Counted from the stretch's first letter, positions 1 through 13,455 are shown. The stretch: DNA of 64,000 nucleotides from Cheiracanthium punctorium (GCA_038373885.1 JAWZYV010015837.1:868001-932000), one strand, 5' to 3'. Notes: generated by a model not told the origin, from the sequence alone. Translations and numbers: made by a program.

Positions 1-2030
1 GAAGACTATAAATTTTGCTAGATTCGAAGATTGAAATTTTTCTTGTGAAAAAGATTAGAGTGTTTCTGTGTTAGTTTAAAACAGAGAGTGAAATGAAAAG
101 CAATTGTTCGTAGTATTTTTCCAAATCAGGTATTTATAAATGTAAAAATGAATTAATGAATTCATTGAACAATAAAAACTATTTTACACAAAAAAGGTAA
201 AGCCGAAACTTCAATGACGTAAACTCTGAATGAACATGAGAATGATCTCTGAAAACGTTCATATTAAAATTTACTCAAAGCAGATTCTTGTCTGTAGACT
301 CTGAAGAAGCGACTTAAATAAAAACAAAATTTTAATAATGACTTTTTTTCACGGCATTTTCAGTTCAGGAGTTTAAGAATTTAAAAAATTTCAGATAAAA
401 GAATACTTTTGCATAAGCGACTCTACTTACAGAAAATAGCTATATGCATCTTCGTTTTGCTTAAATTTAAACTGATGACATACTTAAGCAAATCTGAAAG
501 TGAAAACGGATGTTCTTCGCAACATTTGACCCAATTATGTTAATGCATTATATATAGTGTATTCCAGCAATATTCATCGCTCTCTACTTTGGATCCGAAT
601 AACATACGCTTTTAAATTATGATATAGTATGTATTTTACATTTGGAATGTCATGAGTATGAAAATTTTTACTCAGTATCGAAATCCTATAAAAACTACAA
701 TAACAAACTACAAAACTACAATAAGCCTATAAAAGAACAACTTCATTAAAAGTTCACTAGGTGTCTCTCACAATTACATCGCATTGCAACGTAAACTCAA
801 TTAAAAAAACAAACAACTCAATTAAAAAAACAAACGGCTATTGAATACGAAAAAAAAAAAATGCCTATATTCAAAAACGTGTAAGCCACACAATCGTGAA
901 CTGCAGAGAAAACAAACATAAGCAAACACACTAAGTATAATTTTTGTTTCTTTTTTTCACTTTTATTTTGAACTACCTAATATTTCGGTGTTTTGAAGAA
1001 AGCAAATGCAGATGTAAAAATTTCTACAAACGAATAGCACGGCAGTAATTGCGAATGTGTCAATTTGTCATGTGTCGTTTTATGAAAATGATTATTTTAC
1101 TTTCACTAATGCACATTAAGCCGAATACACATTATAGAATCGCTGATACACACACTCACAAAAAACAGAGTTTTGCTTTCCACAAAACATTTCATTTTTT
1201 TTTCACTTTTATATCACCATCATTATCAGTAGTTCCGAATACATTTTACAGCTCATGCAGAATTAAAAAAAAAGTCTAGATTGAAAACTGTAATATTTCT
1301 GATGTATTTCCTGTTTTAATGGATGCAATAAGCTTGCACTTGTGAAAATACCGGCTGTGCTATCTAATATTTTGGATATGTATCCATAAATATAATGTAT
1401 GGCTGTTGATGTGATTGAGAATTGACTAAATGTCATTATTATAAACAGATGTTTACTTAGAATTACAATTTCATGAATGAACTATAACCATGCCAGGACA
1501 TTTTGCTGGAGACTTAAAGTTTAGAACTTTGGCTTACTGTTTCCCCACGCTAACCACGCCCAGTTACGAAGAACAAATTCAAGGGGGTATGGTTAGATAG
1601 ATGCGTATAGCCAATTGCAGTGGGCTACGATCTACAGTGAAGGAAAGCAATTATTTTAGTTTTATACCATTATTATTCATTTCCATTTACCTGAAGCAAA
1701 ATTGCTCGTTCGCGGCTTTTCCTTGGATTCTGAAAATGTCAACTACTTGCTACTTTACTCAGCTTTGTATCCTCACCCCTATTTTGCGATTGGACTCGTT
1801 CAGTTAGCGCATGCTTGTTTGCTTCCATGGGCGCGCTTAAGCTGGAGAAACAGTAGTGAACATGCAAGGCATATTAATATTATAGTATATCTGTATTTAT
1901 GTATTCATTTTTGTACATACTTTCCAGAAAGTTTCTTATGAAATTTATGTTTAATTTTTTGCCTCAAATGCATTTACAATCCCTAATTTTTAAGGGACCT
2001 TCACACCAACGTAATTAGTCACATTTTTTG
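1..2030 (+). repeat. Segmental duplication block alpha, unit 1
   Basis: This block matches 38982-40830 in the same order and orientation, from GAAGACTATAAATTTTGCTA at base 1 to the CTAATTTTTAAG stretch near 1985. The part around 1490-1600 also has a counterpart at 29310-29430 in unit 2. It contains no recognisable gene; short open frames inside differ between the copies and are not conserved. Confidence 0.8.
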
Positions 2031-2429
2031 CTAATAGTAGGATTAGACAAATATTGCTATGTATAATAATCAGTTTACAAAGTATTTTTTAAGTGAAGAT
2101 TTATTGTTTATGAATTATTTCAGTATAAGTATTTATGGATGAATTCAACCTAATGTTTCTTTTTATCTTCAAAGTTTATTTAATGTTTCAAAATGATAAT
2201 TTTCAGTAGTGTGAGCCTAAATAAGCTACATAAAGCAGAAAAAAATGAATAGATTTAGATTGTTAAACCAGAAAAAAAAAGCTGTATTCTGTAGAAAAAC
2301 CTTCTGGGCGTTACACATGGTGGTCAAACAGTTTGAGTATAGAACATAGTTTTAAGAGTAACTCGCGATTATTTTATATTATTTATTATGTATTATTTAA
2401 ATAAATTTGGAGCTGCATAATATTTTTTG

Positions 2430-3270
2430 AGTTTTTAAAAAGGACCCTTTCTTCTATACTAAAATCATCTACATTTAAGGCCTATTTGCTGAATGAATAA
2501 ATGTTAAAAATAAGCAACATAAAATTGGAGAATAATGCGAGAAAGATGCAAAAAGCAACTAAAATGCGGTCTGAATAGTACTGACGACAAAGTGAAGAGA
2601 ACGTTGCACAATTGTGCGGAAATTCTGATTGGTTTTGGAACTTTCCAAAGAGATATCTTCTAAAATATTGAATTTCATAGGATTTCGTATATGATTCTGC
2701 CGCAGCCACATTTTATTTTTTGTCGAATTCCTTCAGTATTCAGTTAATACTTATTTCGAGGGCATTCCTCCTATAATTTCTTTGTAATTTATGTTATTGT
2801 TTATTAAATTAATACTGAATGTGCCCGTGGGATTTTCATTGCAAGCATTTGTTTTCAGCCATTAGCAAGCAGAAGAAACGACATCTTTTGAACATTTGGA
2901 AACTACACCTTTAAATATTATATTAATTTTATTGCGATTTCATAATGTTATAGTGTTGCTTGTTGCTTTGTCATTTTGATTTCTGCATAAAACGTTTTGA
3001 TCAAATTTTGCATTACATAATAATTAAATCTTATTTATTTCTTCTGACTATTTGTGTTTCTTAGTTTAAAATGTATGATTTAGTTATAAAGTTTTACAGA
3101 ATTAAAGAAAATAGAAGGTAAGATAGAGAAGCACTTATTATACATTCCATAAACATCATTTTAATATACATAATAAAGAACATTTTCAAAGAATAATACA
3201 CAAGCAGGAATGGTTAATATCCATGCAGATATAGTATTGTATATTTAATAAATTGCACAGCAGTTGCCAA
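2430..3270 (+). repeat. Segmental duplication block beta, unit 1
   Basis: This block shares order and orientation with 29525-30450 and 41935-42650. Landmarks include AAGGACCC, ATTTAAGGCCTATTTGCT, GAGAACGTTGCACAATTGTG and TGTATATTTAATAAATTGC. It is AT-rich and non-coding; the 75-codon minus frame at 2482-2709 is not preserved in the other copies. Confidence 0.8.
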
Positions 3271-3349
3271 GTTTTTAGCTTATTTTTATGAAGACCTGAA
3301 ACATTTCGCGTATCTACTGAAGTCTCTAGCAAAGGGAAACCACATTATT

Positions 3350-4364
3350 CCAGACAGCACATAAGCTTAAATCAAGCTTGACATTTCTTTGAATTTGACG
3401 TATTAATACAAGCTTGACAGTTCAATTCATTTTAAGCTTGCAGCAAGCTTGGAGATTACAAAAAATGAGTCAGCAAATATTTTTCCGCCGAATTTAAGTC
3501 ATTTGAACTGTCAAGCTAGAATAAAACTTGATGACTGCTTGATTTGGAAAGCCACATCCACATAACAAATAATTTACCATCAGTCATAAATGTACTTGAC
3601 CATAGAATTTAAAAAAAAGATTCTATATTTCCAAATATTGAAATTCCTCAAAATAAAATACAACTATACTACAAAATTGATTTCAAAATCAGTCGTTTGT
3701 CTGGATTTTGGCCAATATTGCCCAACATGAGTTTTGCGATATTGAAAGATTTAAAACGTGTGCTGCTTTTAAGTTTATATTATGCTTATTTCCCTATTAG
3801 TAGAGTCTATAAATAACACATAACATTATTTTAATTTTGATTCATCCCATGGAAAAATAAAAGAAGCAGATCGGCATCGGCCAATACTGATCAATCTCGC
3901 CAAAAAACGACGTGACAACCATAACAGTCACTTCAAACTTTAGTCATGTCACCGCGAGTCAAAATTGGCATGGTGGTTAGGACGCTGGCTTCCCACACCT
4001 GAGGTCCCGAGATCGGTCCCAGCCGCGGACGCTAGACGGAAACAGATTAAAATAACTTGAGGTTTCAGCATAGAGGGGGAAAATGCGTGGAAAAATAAAA
4101 TATGTGGGGCAGGAGCGCTGCCGCATGTATTCAGAAAAAAAAATTTTAGGAATTTTTATAAAGTTTGAATTAAGCTTGCTATGTAAAGCTTTATTCAAGC
4201 TTGCTATGTCAAGCTTAATGCAAGTTGGGCGAATGTAAACTTGAACACTTGATTCAAGCTTGCATTAAGCTTACACGCTTGAAATTTTCAAGCTTAATTC
4301 AAGTTTATTGACTTGATAAATCAAGCTTACTGCAAGTTTGATGCAAATTTGCTGTGCTGTCTGG
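3350..4364. mobile_element. Inverted-repeat element packed with CAAGCTTG motifs
   Basis: The ends are CCAGACAGCACA and its exact complement (TGTGCTGTCTGG, ending 4364). Both arms (3360-3560 and 4160-4350) carry more than ten scattered, partly palindromic CAAGCTTG/TTAAGCTTG motifs in both orientations. The centre is AT-rich and holds a tRNA-derived SINE at 3963-4135. The matching place in unit 2 (around 30850) is an empty site: both read ACCACATTAT up to the junction. No clear target duplication is visible. I recognise no transposase and cannot name the superfamily. Confidence 0.75.
3963..4135 (+). repeat. tRNA-derived SINE-like repeat
   Basis: The head resembles a tRNA with Pol III promoter boxes: an A-box-like TGGTGGTTAGGACGC near 3970 and a B-box-like GAGATCGGTCCC near 4010. 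A tRNA-unrelated body follows up to GAGCGCTGCCGC. It does not fold convincingly as a working tRNA. It lies within the CAAGCTTG element, in its non-repeated centre. Confidence 0.6.
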
Positions 4365-5146
4365 ATGTACCGAATGCAATTGCTAATCCATGATAGGAAT
4401 TTCTGCCCTTTTAAACATTTGCTCATTTAACTTTAATAAATCAAATAATTTTTTACTTTTCAAATCAATTAATTTTCTAAAAGCCCTAACTTATGCATAA
4501 TTTACGTATTTTTTAAGAAAAGCATTCGAAAAAGAGACAGCCCTGTCTAAGTCTAAACCTAATGCTTCTCAGATTGTAGTGATAAAGCGGAGCTACATTT
4601 GATGACGGCTTGTTGTCAAAATTATAGATATGTAACCATGCCATGCGTGTGATATATGATTTGCAGTCAGTTTAAATAGATTATTTTTTACTTTGTTGTA
4701 AATCATCTAGCGGCGTTGTGGTAATTTGGTATATTGCTAATTATTTTTTTACAACTGAAAGTAAAAGAAGTTCCAACAAAACAGTGTAGGCAGGAAAAAA
4801 ATGTGACCCGACATTTGTGACTAGAGTGCTAGTGTCTAGTCGCGTTATTTAAATTAGAGCCACGTTATTTAAATTTGAACGACAGTTTAAACGAGTTGTC
4901 TGTTGAAGCCGATGAAATTCAGATAAAGTTGTTTTCATTTTTACTCCATACTGTAGATTCTGATCGGTTGATTAATTATTCAATGTTAGGTAAATATATG
5001 TTAACACTTTCAGCTTGTTTTTTTTTTTAACTAATCAATCAGATTGTTCATCATTCTTGAAATACGTCACCCTTTTTTCTTTTGTTAAAAGACATCGTCG
5101 GATGAAAACGGGACCCTAGCAATTGTATAAGACCAAATAGTATACC

Positions 5147-5312
5147 CAGGGGAGTAGCCAAGGGGGGGGTTAGGGGGGTCATAACCCCCCCATGAGGAAT
5201 TTTTTGCCATACAAACTGTATATTCTTCACTCCCTTATCACACACATGCATGCATATATGTGAGTTTCAGTAGTCTTAACCCCCCCATGAAAATTTTTTG
5301 GCGACGCCCCTG
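5147..5312. mobile_element. hAT MITE with G-run arms, copy 1
   Basis: The ends are CAGGGGAGTAGCCA and, read inward from the right, CAGGGGCGTCGCCA. The perfect 8-bp target duplication AGTATACC flanks them (5139-5146, 5313-5320). Runs of eight G and of seven or more C flank an AT-rich centre with a CA/TG-rich stretch near 5240-5262. It is non-coding. The same family occurs at 12269 and 41567. Confidence 0.92.
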
Positions 5313-5939
5313 AGTATACCTAATTTGTGAATTTTAGTTTCATGGTTTAGCATTAGCCATGTGAAAATCGCAAATAGTTTTAGTCTATATCATTTGTCAA
5401 GTATTGTTTCAAGTTTAAATTTACCATAAAATTGAATACAGTGTTTCAGTTTTTAATAGTTTGCATCACGGAATCTTTAGTTATCCATTGAAGCACTATC
5501 AACAACTTAACAATTTTTTTCTAGTCTTATAATTTATACTGGTGTTTACAATGAACTTATTTTAATATAAGTTCCATTTATATTATTCTCTTTTAAGTCC
5601 TAGAACAAAATGAGAGGAGACCCATAAAAATTTCGAATCTTGATTTTTATGGACTACATTATCAATCCTCTTACACGCTTATTATGGTCATCCTATATTA
5701 CGAATAAATACGCAATAAGTAAATAAATAAATAAAAAGTTCACAATAAAAACAATTTGAAATTATTTGTGCCACGTGTAGACTCTTGTAGGCCATTTTCG
5801 ATCTGACAAAATTAAATTTCTGACTTCAGCATTACATAAACCCAGGTGGAGATAAGTAAAAGTTTTACGTACCATATAGCGCCTCCAAAAAGAAAAAAAA
5901 GGAAAACATTCCGCTATAAAGATTTGCAATACATAAATT

Positions 5940-6640
5940 CCTATTGATGACGATTAGAGCTTATTCCTCTGCTATACCTTATAGGAATGCGAAATTTATA
6001 CATTTTTCCGCTTGCCCGTAATATTGGAGACGTCGTTTGAGCATGTAGGAGCAAGTGCCATGTATCTTCAATCAAATAAAAGCTTCGGATATCGCGTGGA
6101 TATATTTGGCTGAGGAATTTGAATATTCGACTCTGCTACCACTGTTATCAGATACTAAACATGTTCTGATCATGTTTTCTCCAGTTTATGAGAATTTTCA
6201 TCTTTGAAACACAAATATAACAAAAAAAACGTGTTTCCTTTCTCCATAGTACGTTTCAAGGCAATATTTCTTCTGCAAATTTCCTTAAAGAAACTTCTTC
6301 TAAAGATGTTATGCCCGGCATTCAAAATTTAGTGCACAGAAGGTTGAAATTACTGTACATGCCCAAACAAGGTCCTTTTAGAATTGTACTGTACAAAATC
6401 ATTGTCGAAAAATCTTAAGTTTAGAAATACAAGTATCAAATTAGTAAAATAATATCATGGTTTATCTGAAAGTGTATGGTTTACTTTGTGCGCAATTATA
6501 CAGAAGTTTGCTAAAGACAGCAGTTTTAGAGTTACAAATGAGAAAGAAAGAAACGCAGGTTTATCTCTAGCGTACAGGATTCTGTCTAAAAATACAAATC
6601 CCACTTAAACTGATCCAGTCGCATGTACCGTACACGCTAT
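5940..6640 (+). repeat. Segmental duplication block gamma, unit 1
   Basis: This block matches 49555-50850 in order (CGCTTGCCCGTAATATTGGA, AATAAAAGCTTCGG, TTTGAAACAC, AGCGTACGG/AGCGTACAGG). It is absent from unit 2. Non-coding. Confidence 0.7.
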
Positions 6641-7658
6641 TTGCAACGCCCATACAAAAAAAAAAAAAATGCAGAACATTCTAAGAAAACCGTCTATTAC
6701 TGAATTCTGCTGATGTAGATATGTTCTGCTGTGTAGCATTCGCCACTGCATATTAAATCGATCAATTACTTCTTGACTCAACTAACACCCTTGGCATCTC
6801 CGCAATATCCAAGTAAAAACGTGGTATTATTATTTTTCTAAAGACTTAATTTTATGAATTTTTTACCGAAAAATGCTATGTCCATTCGGGGAAGTTTAAT
6901 GACGCACTCCAAAATTTTGCCTCTTTGACCCAAATAGATTTCTGATAGCCTAAGATGTAGTCAAGTTTATAAATGGTTATGCACGGAATATTATTGTTTA
7001 TTTCTTATTTATTTTTTTAATGTTAGCTGCATTGCGTTGATTTCCAATGATAAAATGTTCAACAGTCTTATTTTTCTTTGCTTTCAATGTTTCTCTATGA
7101 ATTTTACTACAATAGTATTTTTAAGTATTGACAATTATTTTTAAAATCCCATTCAGCTTTTTCGATATAAAACATAAATCTTTTTTTTATCAATAGGAAA
7201 AAAAGCATTATATATTTTTCCGATACTTTCTTTTACTTTTACGTATCTTTTGATTTTAACTTTCGTCTTAAGCTTCAATATTATTCACCTTAATAAAGCT
7301 GTAATGAGAATTATATATCCCCTCTGCCACAAAAAATACATAATGAGTGACAATGATACATAATTAGATATGTATGTGTGCACATGAACGAGCACACTCG
7401 AAATAAAATGATAGTCTGTATACATTAGAATTCGCCGAAATATGGATATTTTAGATAACTTCTAACAGCTAAAGTTACTATGGCATCCTCAGTAATAATA
7501 AAACTATTTTTTGTGTCTTTATGTCAAGCATGACCTACAAAGTTTCAAAATAAAAGGTCAAATTTCATTTTCTTTTTTAAATGTCATTTTTAAAAAAAAA
7601 TTCAAAGTAAATGCTTCCTTTTAAGACTCATTTTAAGTATTTATAAAAATATTTATCA

Positions 7659-7745
7659 TGAGTGTAGCCAGGGGTTATGCTAAGGGAGGGGAAAGGACCA
7701 TGAAGGAAGACATTTGAGACCGATTGCTCCCCCTATACACAGACA
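7659..7745. repeat. Degenerate G-run hAT MITE fragment
   Basis: The stretch GAGTGTAGCCAGGGG, followed by G-rich then C-rich sequence (GCTCCCCC), resembles a decayed, partial member of the family at 5147/12269/41567. No target duplication and only one end are recognisable, so the call is tentative. Confidence 0.4.
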
Positions 7746-8289
7746 TACTTATTAACTTCTTGCTCCATACCATTGAGTACTAAAATGATATTTATATTGT
7801 TTTACAAGTCTTAAATTCTGCATACGAGGTAAATTTTTGTAAAATTATCAAAATTTGACATTTTCACCTTTTTATACATAATACAGTGTTTCTTCAATTC
7901 TCCAGTTTTATACTTTTCGAAATGAATGTCCGCAATACAACACTTCGAGTGTTATTTAATTATAATTTATTACATAAATAACCCAGAAATCACCACGGGG
8001 AGATTTGTGAAGTTTGAGTCATATACTGCCCTTCATATTCACTCAGTATTTCAAGACAGCTATTTACAGGTACTTACATTTTTAGAATGTACTTAAATTT
8101 ATGATCACTGTATATTTTAAACAAGCTCTGCATTTGGATTAAAGTTTGAATTTGAACACAGTTTCGGCACTGATTATAGTGAATATAAAGTTTCTTTTTC
8201 AATCGATCAACAAAGATTCTTATAAAATTTTGTCTTCCCAAAATTCTTTTTATGGAGAATCACTCATCATTTCCACATTCCTTTCAGCA

Positions 8290-8870
8290 GCCTGACTGTG
8301 ACATGGGAATTTTAAGTTGCAATAGTTTATTTTCTGGAAGAAACAAAATTTTCTTCATTGTTTTATTTTCCATCTCTAGAAGCGGAGAAAGCGGAAACGT
8401 TGACCAGCTGATCAAGGGTCAGTGTTCGAAACTACAAAATTCAATGCTGGTGGAAGAAATTCTCTTATAGATACAGAAGTGTCTCCTAAAGTTCGAAGTC
8501 TTTCCTTCAGTATTCTTCTGAATTTCAACATTCTTCCATGTTGCCTGGCGTCGCTGCAATGACCAATAACAGATTCTCAGGGTTAGGAAAACATATTTTT
8601 TTTAATCACTGGGTCCACGATCTTTAAAGAGAACATCAGGCAAATGTCTTGCTGTTTGTCTAACTTGTCCTATATAACTTCTAATGAATAGATGCATGCT
8701 TTACAGAAAGTTTCTTTATGTCAAACCATACGGGAGCATAACTTTTATAACATATATATTTCAGGTATCTTCATTTCATTGTTGGTTCAGGTTGGGAAAT
8801 ATACAACTACAGAACTCGGTTAGTACCCATTAACTACGTGATATAATGGTCCTGGGTTTCTTAAAGAGAG
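8290..8870 (+). repeat. Segmental duplication block delta, unit 1
   Basis: This block matches 30905-31320 (shared GGGAATTTTA, GGTTTATTTTCT/GTTTATTTTCTGG, AACAAAATTTTCTTC, CACGATCTTTAAAGA). The 72-codon frame at 8252-8470 is interrupted in the second copy, which argues against a gene. Confidence 0.75.
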
Positions 8871-8936
8871 TACAGATTCAAATTTTCCTTACTGCAGGAT
8901 CAAAAGTATCCTAATTTTCTCTAAAACCGATTATTA

Positions 8937-9077
8937 AACTGAAAAGAACGTAACAAACCATCCTATAAGTACTACATTTTAAAAGATAATCTTACATTTT
9001 TAGGGTGCCAAAAATATAGAATTATCTTTTTAAATGTAGGATTTGTAAGATGGTTTTTATATCGTTCTTTTCTTAAC
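8937..9077. repeat. Short palindromic element
   Basis: The arms CTGAAAAGAACG...AACAAACCATCCTA...CTACATTTTAAAAGATAAT and their complements (AATTATCTTTTTAAATGTAG, AAGATGG, CGTTCTTTTCTT) form an imperfect inverted repeat of about 140 bp around a short loop near 9005-9015. It looks like a small MITE, without a clear target duplication. Confidence 0.6.
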
Positions 9078-9079
9078 TA

Positions 9080-11860
9080 CAGAATTTATACGAAATTTAG
9101 GACAACTTTGATCCCCCTCACTGTAATGTCTTCATAATATCTAGTAAATACTTTTGTCAATACTTTCGAAAGTTCAAATTCGTCCGATTGAATTCTTTCA
9201 AATTTAGTAAAGTTAAACTTTTTACAATCAGATGGCTTTATCAGTTATCGTGGAAAACTTATCCGAACCTAAAATTATGCGATTTATGTTGAAAATATAT
9301 ATCTAAAAGGAAGTTCATTGAATTTGAGGGAAAGAGTAACCCTAATAACAGCCATTCTGTCGAAGTTTCAGTTAAATGTTGCAAATTACGGCACGTGTCC
9401 GATTTGTATTTGTAACTGTACCATCCCACTCGCGACTAATTTCTAAACATCAACTTTATACTCCTGTAATCTTCAACTTACATTAAATTTTGAAGCATTG
9501 AGCTGTGAAGAATTGACTGTTCACTTTCTCCGCTTCCAAGGATGGAAAAATGAGACAAAAAGGCCATTTTGTTATTTCTAGAGAAATCGGAAAGTCGGGG
9601 TAAAACTCGAACTGCAGGAAATTCCTGCGGTGAGTTCCTGGCTGGTTAATACATTAAAATTAAAATTGCATTAGAAATGAAGAACTGCACGACACAAATT
9701 TATTACAAAAGTTATAAAACTAGACAATAAAATAAGAAATTCTGCAAAAAGTAAAAAAAAAAAAAAGGAGTCAAATTTTGGTTAAGTTCACAAAATCTGC
9801 GGCTTGCGCGAGACCTAAAATCTATAAAATAATATAAATATTTTTTTAAATACTTGAAAAGATGGTTAAAATGAAGTATTTGATTGCTATCAGAACAAAA
9901 AGTAATAGTATTTTTATTTAAAAAAATAGAAATTTAACTTTTTAAATACATTTTTGAGATTTTGAAGGTCATGAGCGACCTAAAAGTTTTAATTATTTTC
10001 CTAAGTAAAAAATGCTAAAGTAGAACTTCATTTTTTACATTAGAATTTGCTATTCAAAAATATAATGTTCCTCCCTAATAAACATGCAGCTAAGTAATGT
10101 ACTTTCTGAAATTGGGAAAACTTAACGCCTTAAAGATACTGTCTCATTTTTTAGAAATAAAATTGTTTTGTAAAAAATCATTGGAAAAGAATTTGAATAA
10201 CCATTTTTGGAGCCTTTAATATGATTAAAATTGTTCTGGATGCTGATTCCAAACAAGCCAATGATGTGCAAGCGTGCAAAAATTATATTTGTTTTTAATT
10301 ATACCATGTGAGGCAGGGACTTAATGGACTGGATTATTCGCGAAAATTTTGCTCACAAAATCTAATTAGATAGGGTCATATGGAGGATTTATGGGTCAAA
10401 AAACAACATCTTAAAATTTTCTAAAGTATGAAAGATATAATGATTTAATTTGGCATGAAGTAAGCTTAAATTAGAAATTATTCAAATAATCACTTAACCT
10501 GAAATTAAATTATTATTATTTTTATTTAAATTATCGATTGGGAAATTATGGATCAAATTTGGGCAAATATGAGTCAGATATGGGATAAATATGAGTAACC
10601 TCTTTTTTATAATAATGCATAATAAAAGCAAATAACATCCATCTGTATATTCTATATTCTAAACTATCCTTATTTAGCACACAAACAGATTTTTTTTTAT
10701 TATCTAATGTGATGTACTTAGGAAAAAAATACTTTAAATAATAAGATTACTTTTTGAAGAAAGAAGTGGGTACAAATCAGCGTGGTTATAATTTAGTGCT
10801 CCTTTTAAAATAGCTTCTATTTATTCAATTTGAGTATTATGAACACTCATAAAATAAAGGGAACATGATTGATTTCTTTTTAAATTTCAAAGAAATAACT
10901 GTTTAAATTAAATTTTTGTCTCCAGTTGTTTTACATTTCCGGTACAAACTGAAAAAATAATCTGAAATTGGGGAAGTTTAGTCACCTTAATCATAATACA
11001 CAGCAAAGTATTTCTGCTCTTCACGCACAGTATGAATTCCTTTGTCACCTTCTTAGAATCTCCTAAGGAGGAATTTTCTTAAAACTTTATTATTCGTCCT
11101 GTCATTTGGTTAAAAAAAAAGGGTTACCAGGAAAGTTTTACAGGAGTTTTTTGAAAATGAGCAGCTTTGTAAATTTCAATGTGCTCTTTCCGAATTTCAA
11201 TTTTGCCCCTTCGTTCTTTGTCGCTCGTGCCGCCATATTCGAAAAATGGCACCTAAAAACAGTTTTTTTACAATATTCCATTTCACGACAAAAAAAAAAA
11301 AACAATTACAAAAAAAAAAGAAACTAGAGAATATTTCCTACATTTTATGTAATTACTTTTTTTTCGTAAAATCAATAGTTTTCGCTTAGGAGCGCCGTAA
11401 ACTCTTATCCATCTAAGCCAACCTGTTGGAGACAGCCGTGCCATGACCCCGGCGTGAAAACAACGATGAGTTTAATATATCGCGCGCTGTATAAGTAATT
11501 ATTAAATATTTATTTGAACTCTCGTGTTGCTGTGACTATTTAACTCCCGAATAAACCTGGAACTAGGGGTTTTTGTAACCATTTTCGATTTTCCATTTTT
11601 GATATAGTATTTTTATGCGTTTGATGTTTCTCTATTACGATGACCTTATTAAAATTTTGTTATATTTATACATAGCTAATTATATATCCGTTTGTCATTA
11701 TTTATATATAACATGCATAGTTGTCTGTGACCCCGCGTGTTCAACAGCAACCCGTGACATTTAATTTTTTAACTTATTACATATGTGAATGCGTCGCCTG
11801 TGTCGAGCCTTCCTCTGTCCCTTCTACGACACATCTTCTAGAAGAGGCAAGTAGAAGCAT
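9080..11860. other. No gene recognised
   Basis: AT-rich sequence with homopolymer runs and no conserved frame or clear repeat ends. A slightly GC-richer patch lies at 11385-11480. It has no counterpart in unit 2, so it is either inserted material or unit-1-specific sequence. Confidence 0.6.
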
Positions 11861-11871
11861 TTAGTCTAAGT

Positions 11872-12199
11872 CAGCGTTTCTCAACCTGTGGGGCGCGACC
11901 ACCAAGGGGGGCGCAGAGAATTTGCAGGGGGGGGGGGCGAGAAAAACAAAGAACAAGTAGTGATGCATGTTTTTAAAAAAAGTCATCTTATTTATTCTCA
12001 TTTTTAACCAAAAATATATCCATTTTCGCTTAAAATGTTCATTCAAACTTTAGTGATAGCAATATTTAGTAGAAAATTCCACTAAGTGTTCATTGTTAAC
12101 GATTAAAAAACTGAATGTATGCTGAAAAATGTGAGGGGGGGCGCCACCGTAAGTTAGCCTTCGTTGGGGGCGCGACGTTAAAAAGGTTGAGAACTCCTG
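11872..12199. mobile_element. hAT MITE with CAGCGTTTCTCAACC ends
   Basis: The left end is CAGCGTTTCTCAACCTGTGG. The right end read inward is CAGGAGTTCTCAACC. A perfect 8-bp duplication GTCTAAGT flanks it (11864-11871, 12200-12207). Subterminal parts also pair (GGGCGCGAC and GTCGCGCCC). This end sequence is typical of a widespread hAT group. The 328-bp body is non-coding; the open frame on the minus strand at 11861-12046 is incidental. Confidence 0.92.
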
Positions 12200-12268
12200 G
12201 TCTAAGTCATCCGTACACATCTATCGTTTCACAGTGTCATTTGCATTTACAGACACCTGGCTTCTAAG

Positions 12269-12447
12269 CAGTGGCGTAGTCAGAAAATTTTCATGTGGGG
12301 GGGGGTTACAACTACTGCAACTCACGTAAATGCATACATGTGTGTGATAAGGGATTGAAGAATGTACATTTTGTATGGTAAAAAATTTCTCATCGGGGGT
12401 GGGAGGGGGGCTTGTGACCCCCTCTATCCCCCTTGGCTACGCCACTG
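12269..12447. mobile_element. hAT MITE with G-run arms, copy 2
   Basis: The ends are CAGTGGCGTAGTCAG and, read inward, CAGTGGCGTAGCCAAG. The perfect 8-bp duplication CTTCTAAG flanks them (12261-12268, 12448-12455). The internal sequence matches the copies at 5147 and 41567, partly in reverse orientation. It has an unbroken run of about ten G at 12297-12306. Confidence 0.92.
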
Positions 12448-13065
12448 CTTCTAAGAAAAAACACTGTTTTATTTGTGAAAATTCATTGCAAGAAAGTGAA
12501 GCAGCTTCTTCAATCTAATTTTCATTGTCATTAGATAGTCCTTTATCACTAAACAGTTCCAAATAAGCTCGTTTTACATTTGGGGAACTGTCTATGTCTC
12601 CCACATAAGTTTAATATAATATTACTGTAACATATATCAGTTAAAGTAAATACTGATATTATTTATAAAAAAATAAATATAAATACACCTAAAATATCAA
12701 AAAAATACTCACGAAGAATTTCCCCAGTTGCCTAGAATTACCGCAGTAAATTGGGGGATATCTTTAAATTTAATTTTAAAAATAATGAAGAAAAGCTGTA
12801 TGTACATATGAAAAAAAAAACATTGACATGAATCTTTAAAAATATCTCTTTTAAAGATGTTTTTGTAGTAGTGTAAAAAGTATTTTTTTTTCTCTAATTT
12901 GCTTTATAGTTACACTGTGTTTGAACTTCATAGAAAGAAAATAGAATGTTTAAGCATGACTTCGTATATATAATTTAGCCTTTAAAAATAAATTAATGCT
13001 ACAAACTGAGTGATCATTTTTTGCCCGGAAACAGAGTGACCCGTAATTTCCCCATATAACCCTAC

Positions 13066-13177
13066 CTGCTGTGACAATAATAGCAACTTCTTTGTGTGCA
13101 TCAAATTCTACAAGTTCCTTATCCGAAATCATCCGTGAAACAACTTCAAGTGATTTGGAGTGATATTTGAGAGCCAT
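13066..13177 (-). CDS. Candidate short exon, unknown
   Basis: A minus-strand frame from ATG at 13177 reads MALKYHSKSLEVVSRMISDK, then ELVEFDAHKEVAIIVTA, and ends at a donor-like CAG/GTAGGG at 13066-13065. The composition looks coding, but it is only 37 codons long, no partner exon was found, and no family is recognised. Confidence 0.18.
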
Positions 13178-13379
13178 AGAAAACGTTTTCTTCTTTCACG
13201 CCACAATTTGAATCCTCATCAGAAACAGGACTGATTACAACAAAGCGGTTTAGGACAAGCAAAAAAAAAAAAAAAAAATTCTGTGGGGAATTAGAAAATC
13301 GTGAACTCTTGGAAACTACAAGCGACAGCAAAGAGGACTTCAAGGAAAGAGAGGAAAAATTTCACAAACACGTGCGTTT

Positions 13380-13455
13380 TCAGTGGTGAGTCGGAATTGA
13401 ACGCGCAGCATTTCTTTTACCAACCAAATGTCTTAAGCACTGGGCTGTCCCTTCA
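13380..13455 (-). repeat. tRNA-like SINE head
   Basis: On the minus strand the sequence has an A-box-like CCAGTGCTTAAGACATT and a B-box-like GCGTTCAATTCCGA at suitable spacing. A recognisable SINE body is not visible, so this may be a truncated SINE or a decayed tRNA. Confidence 0.45.
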
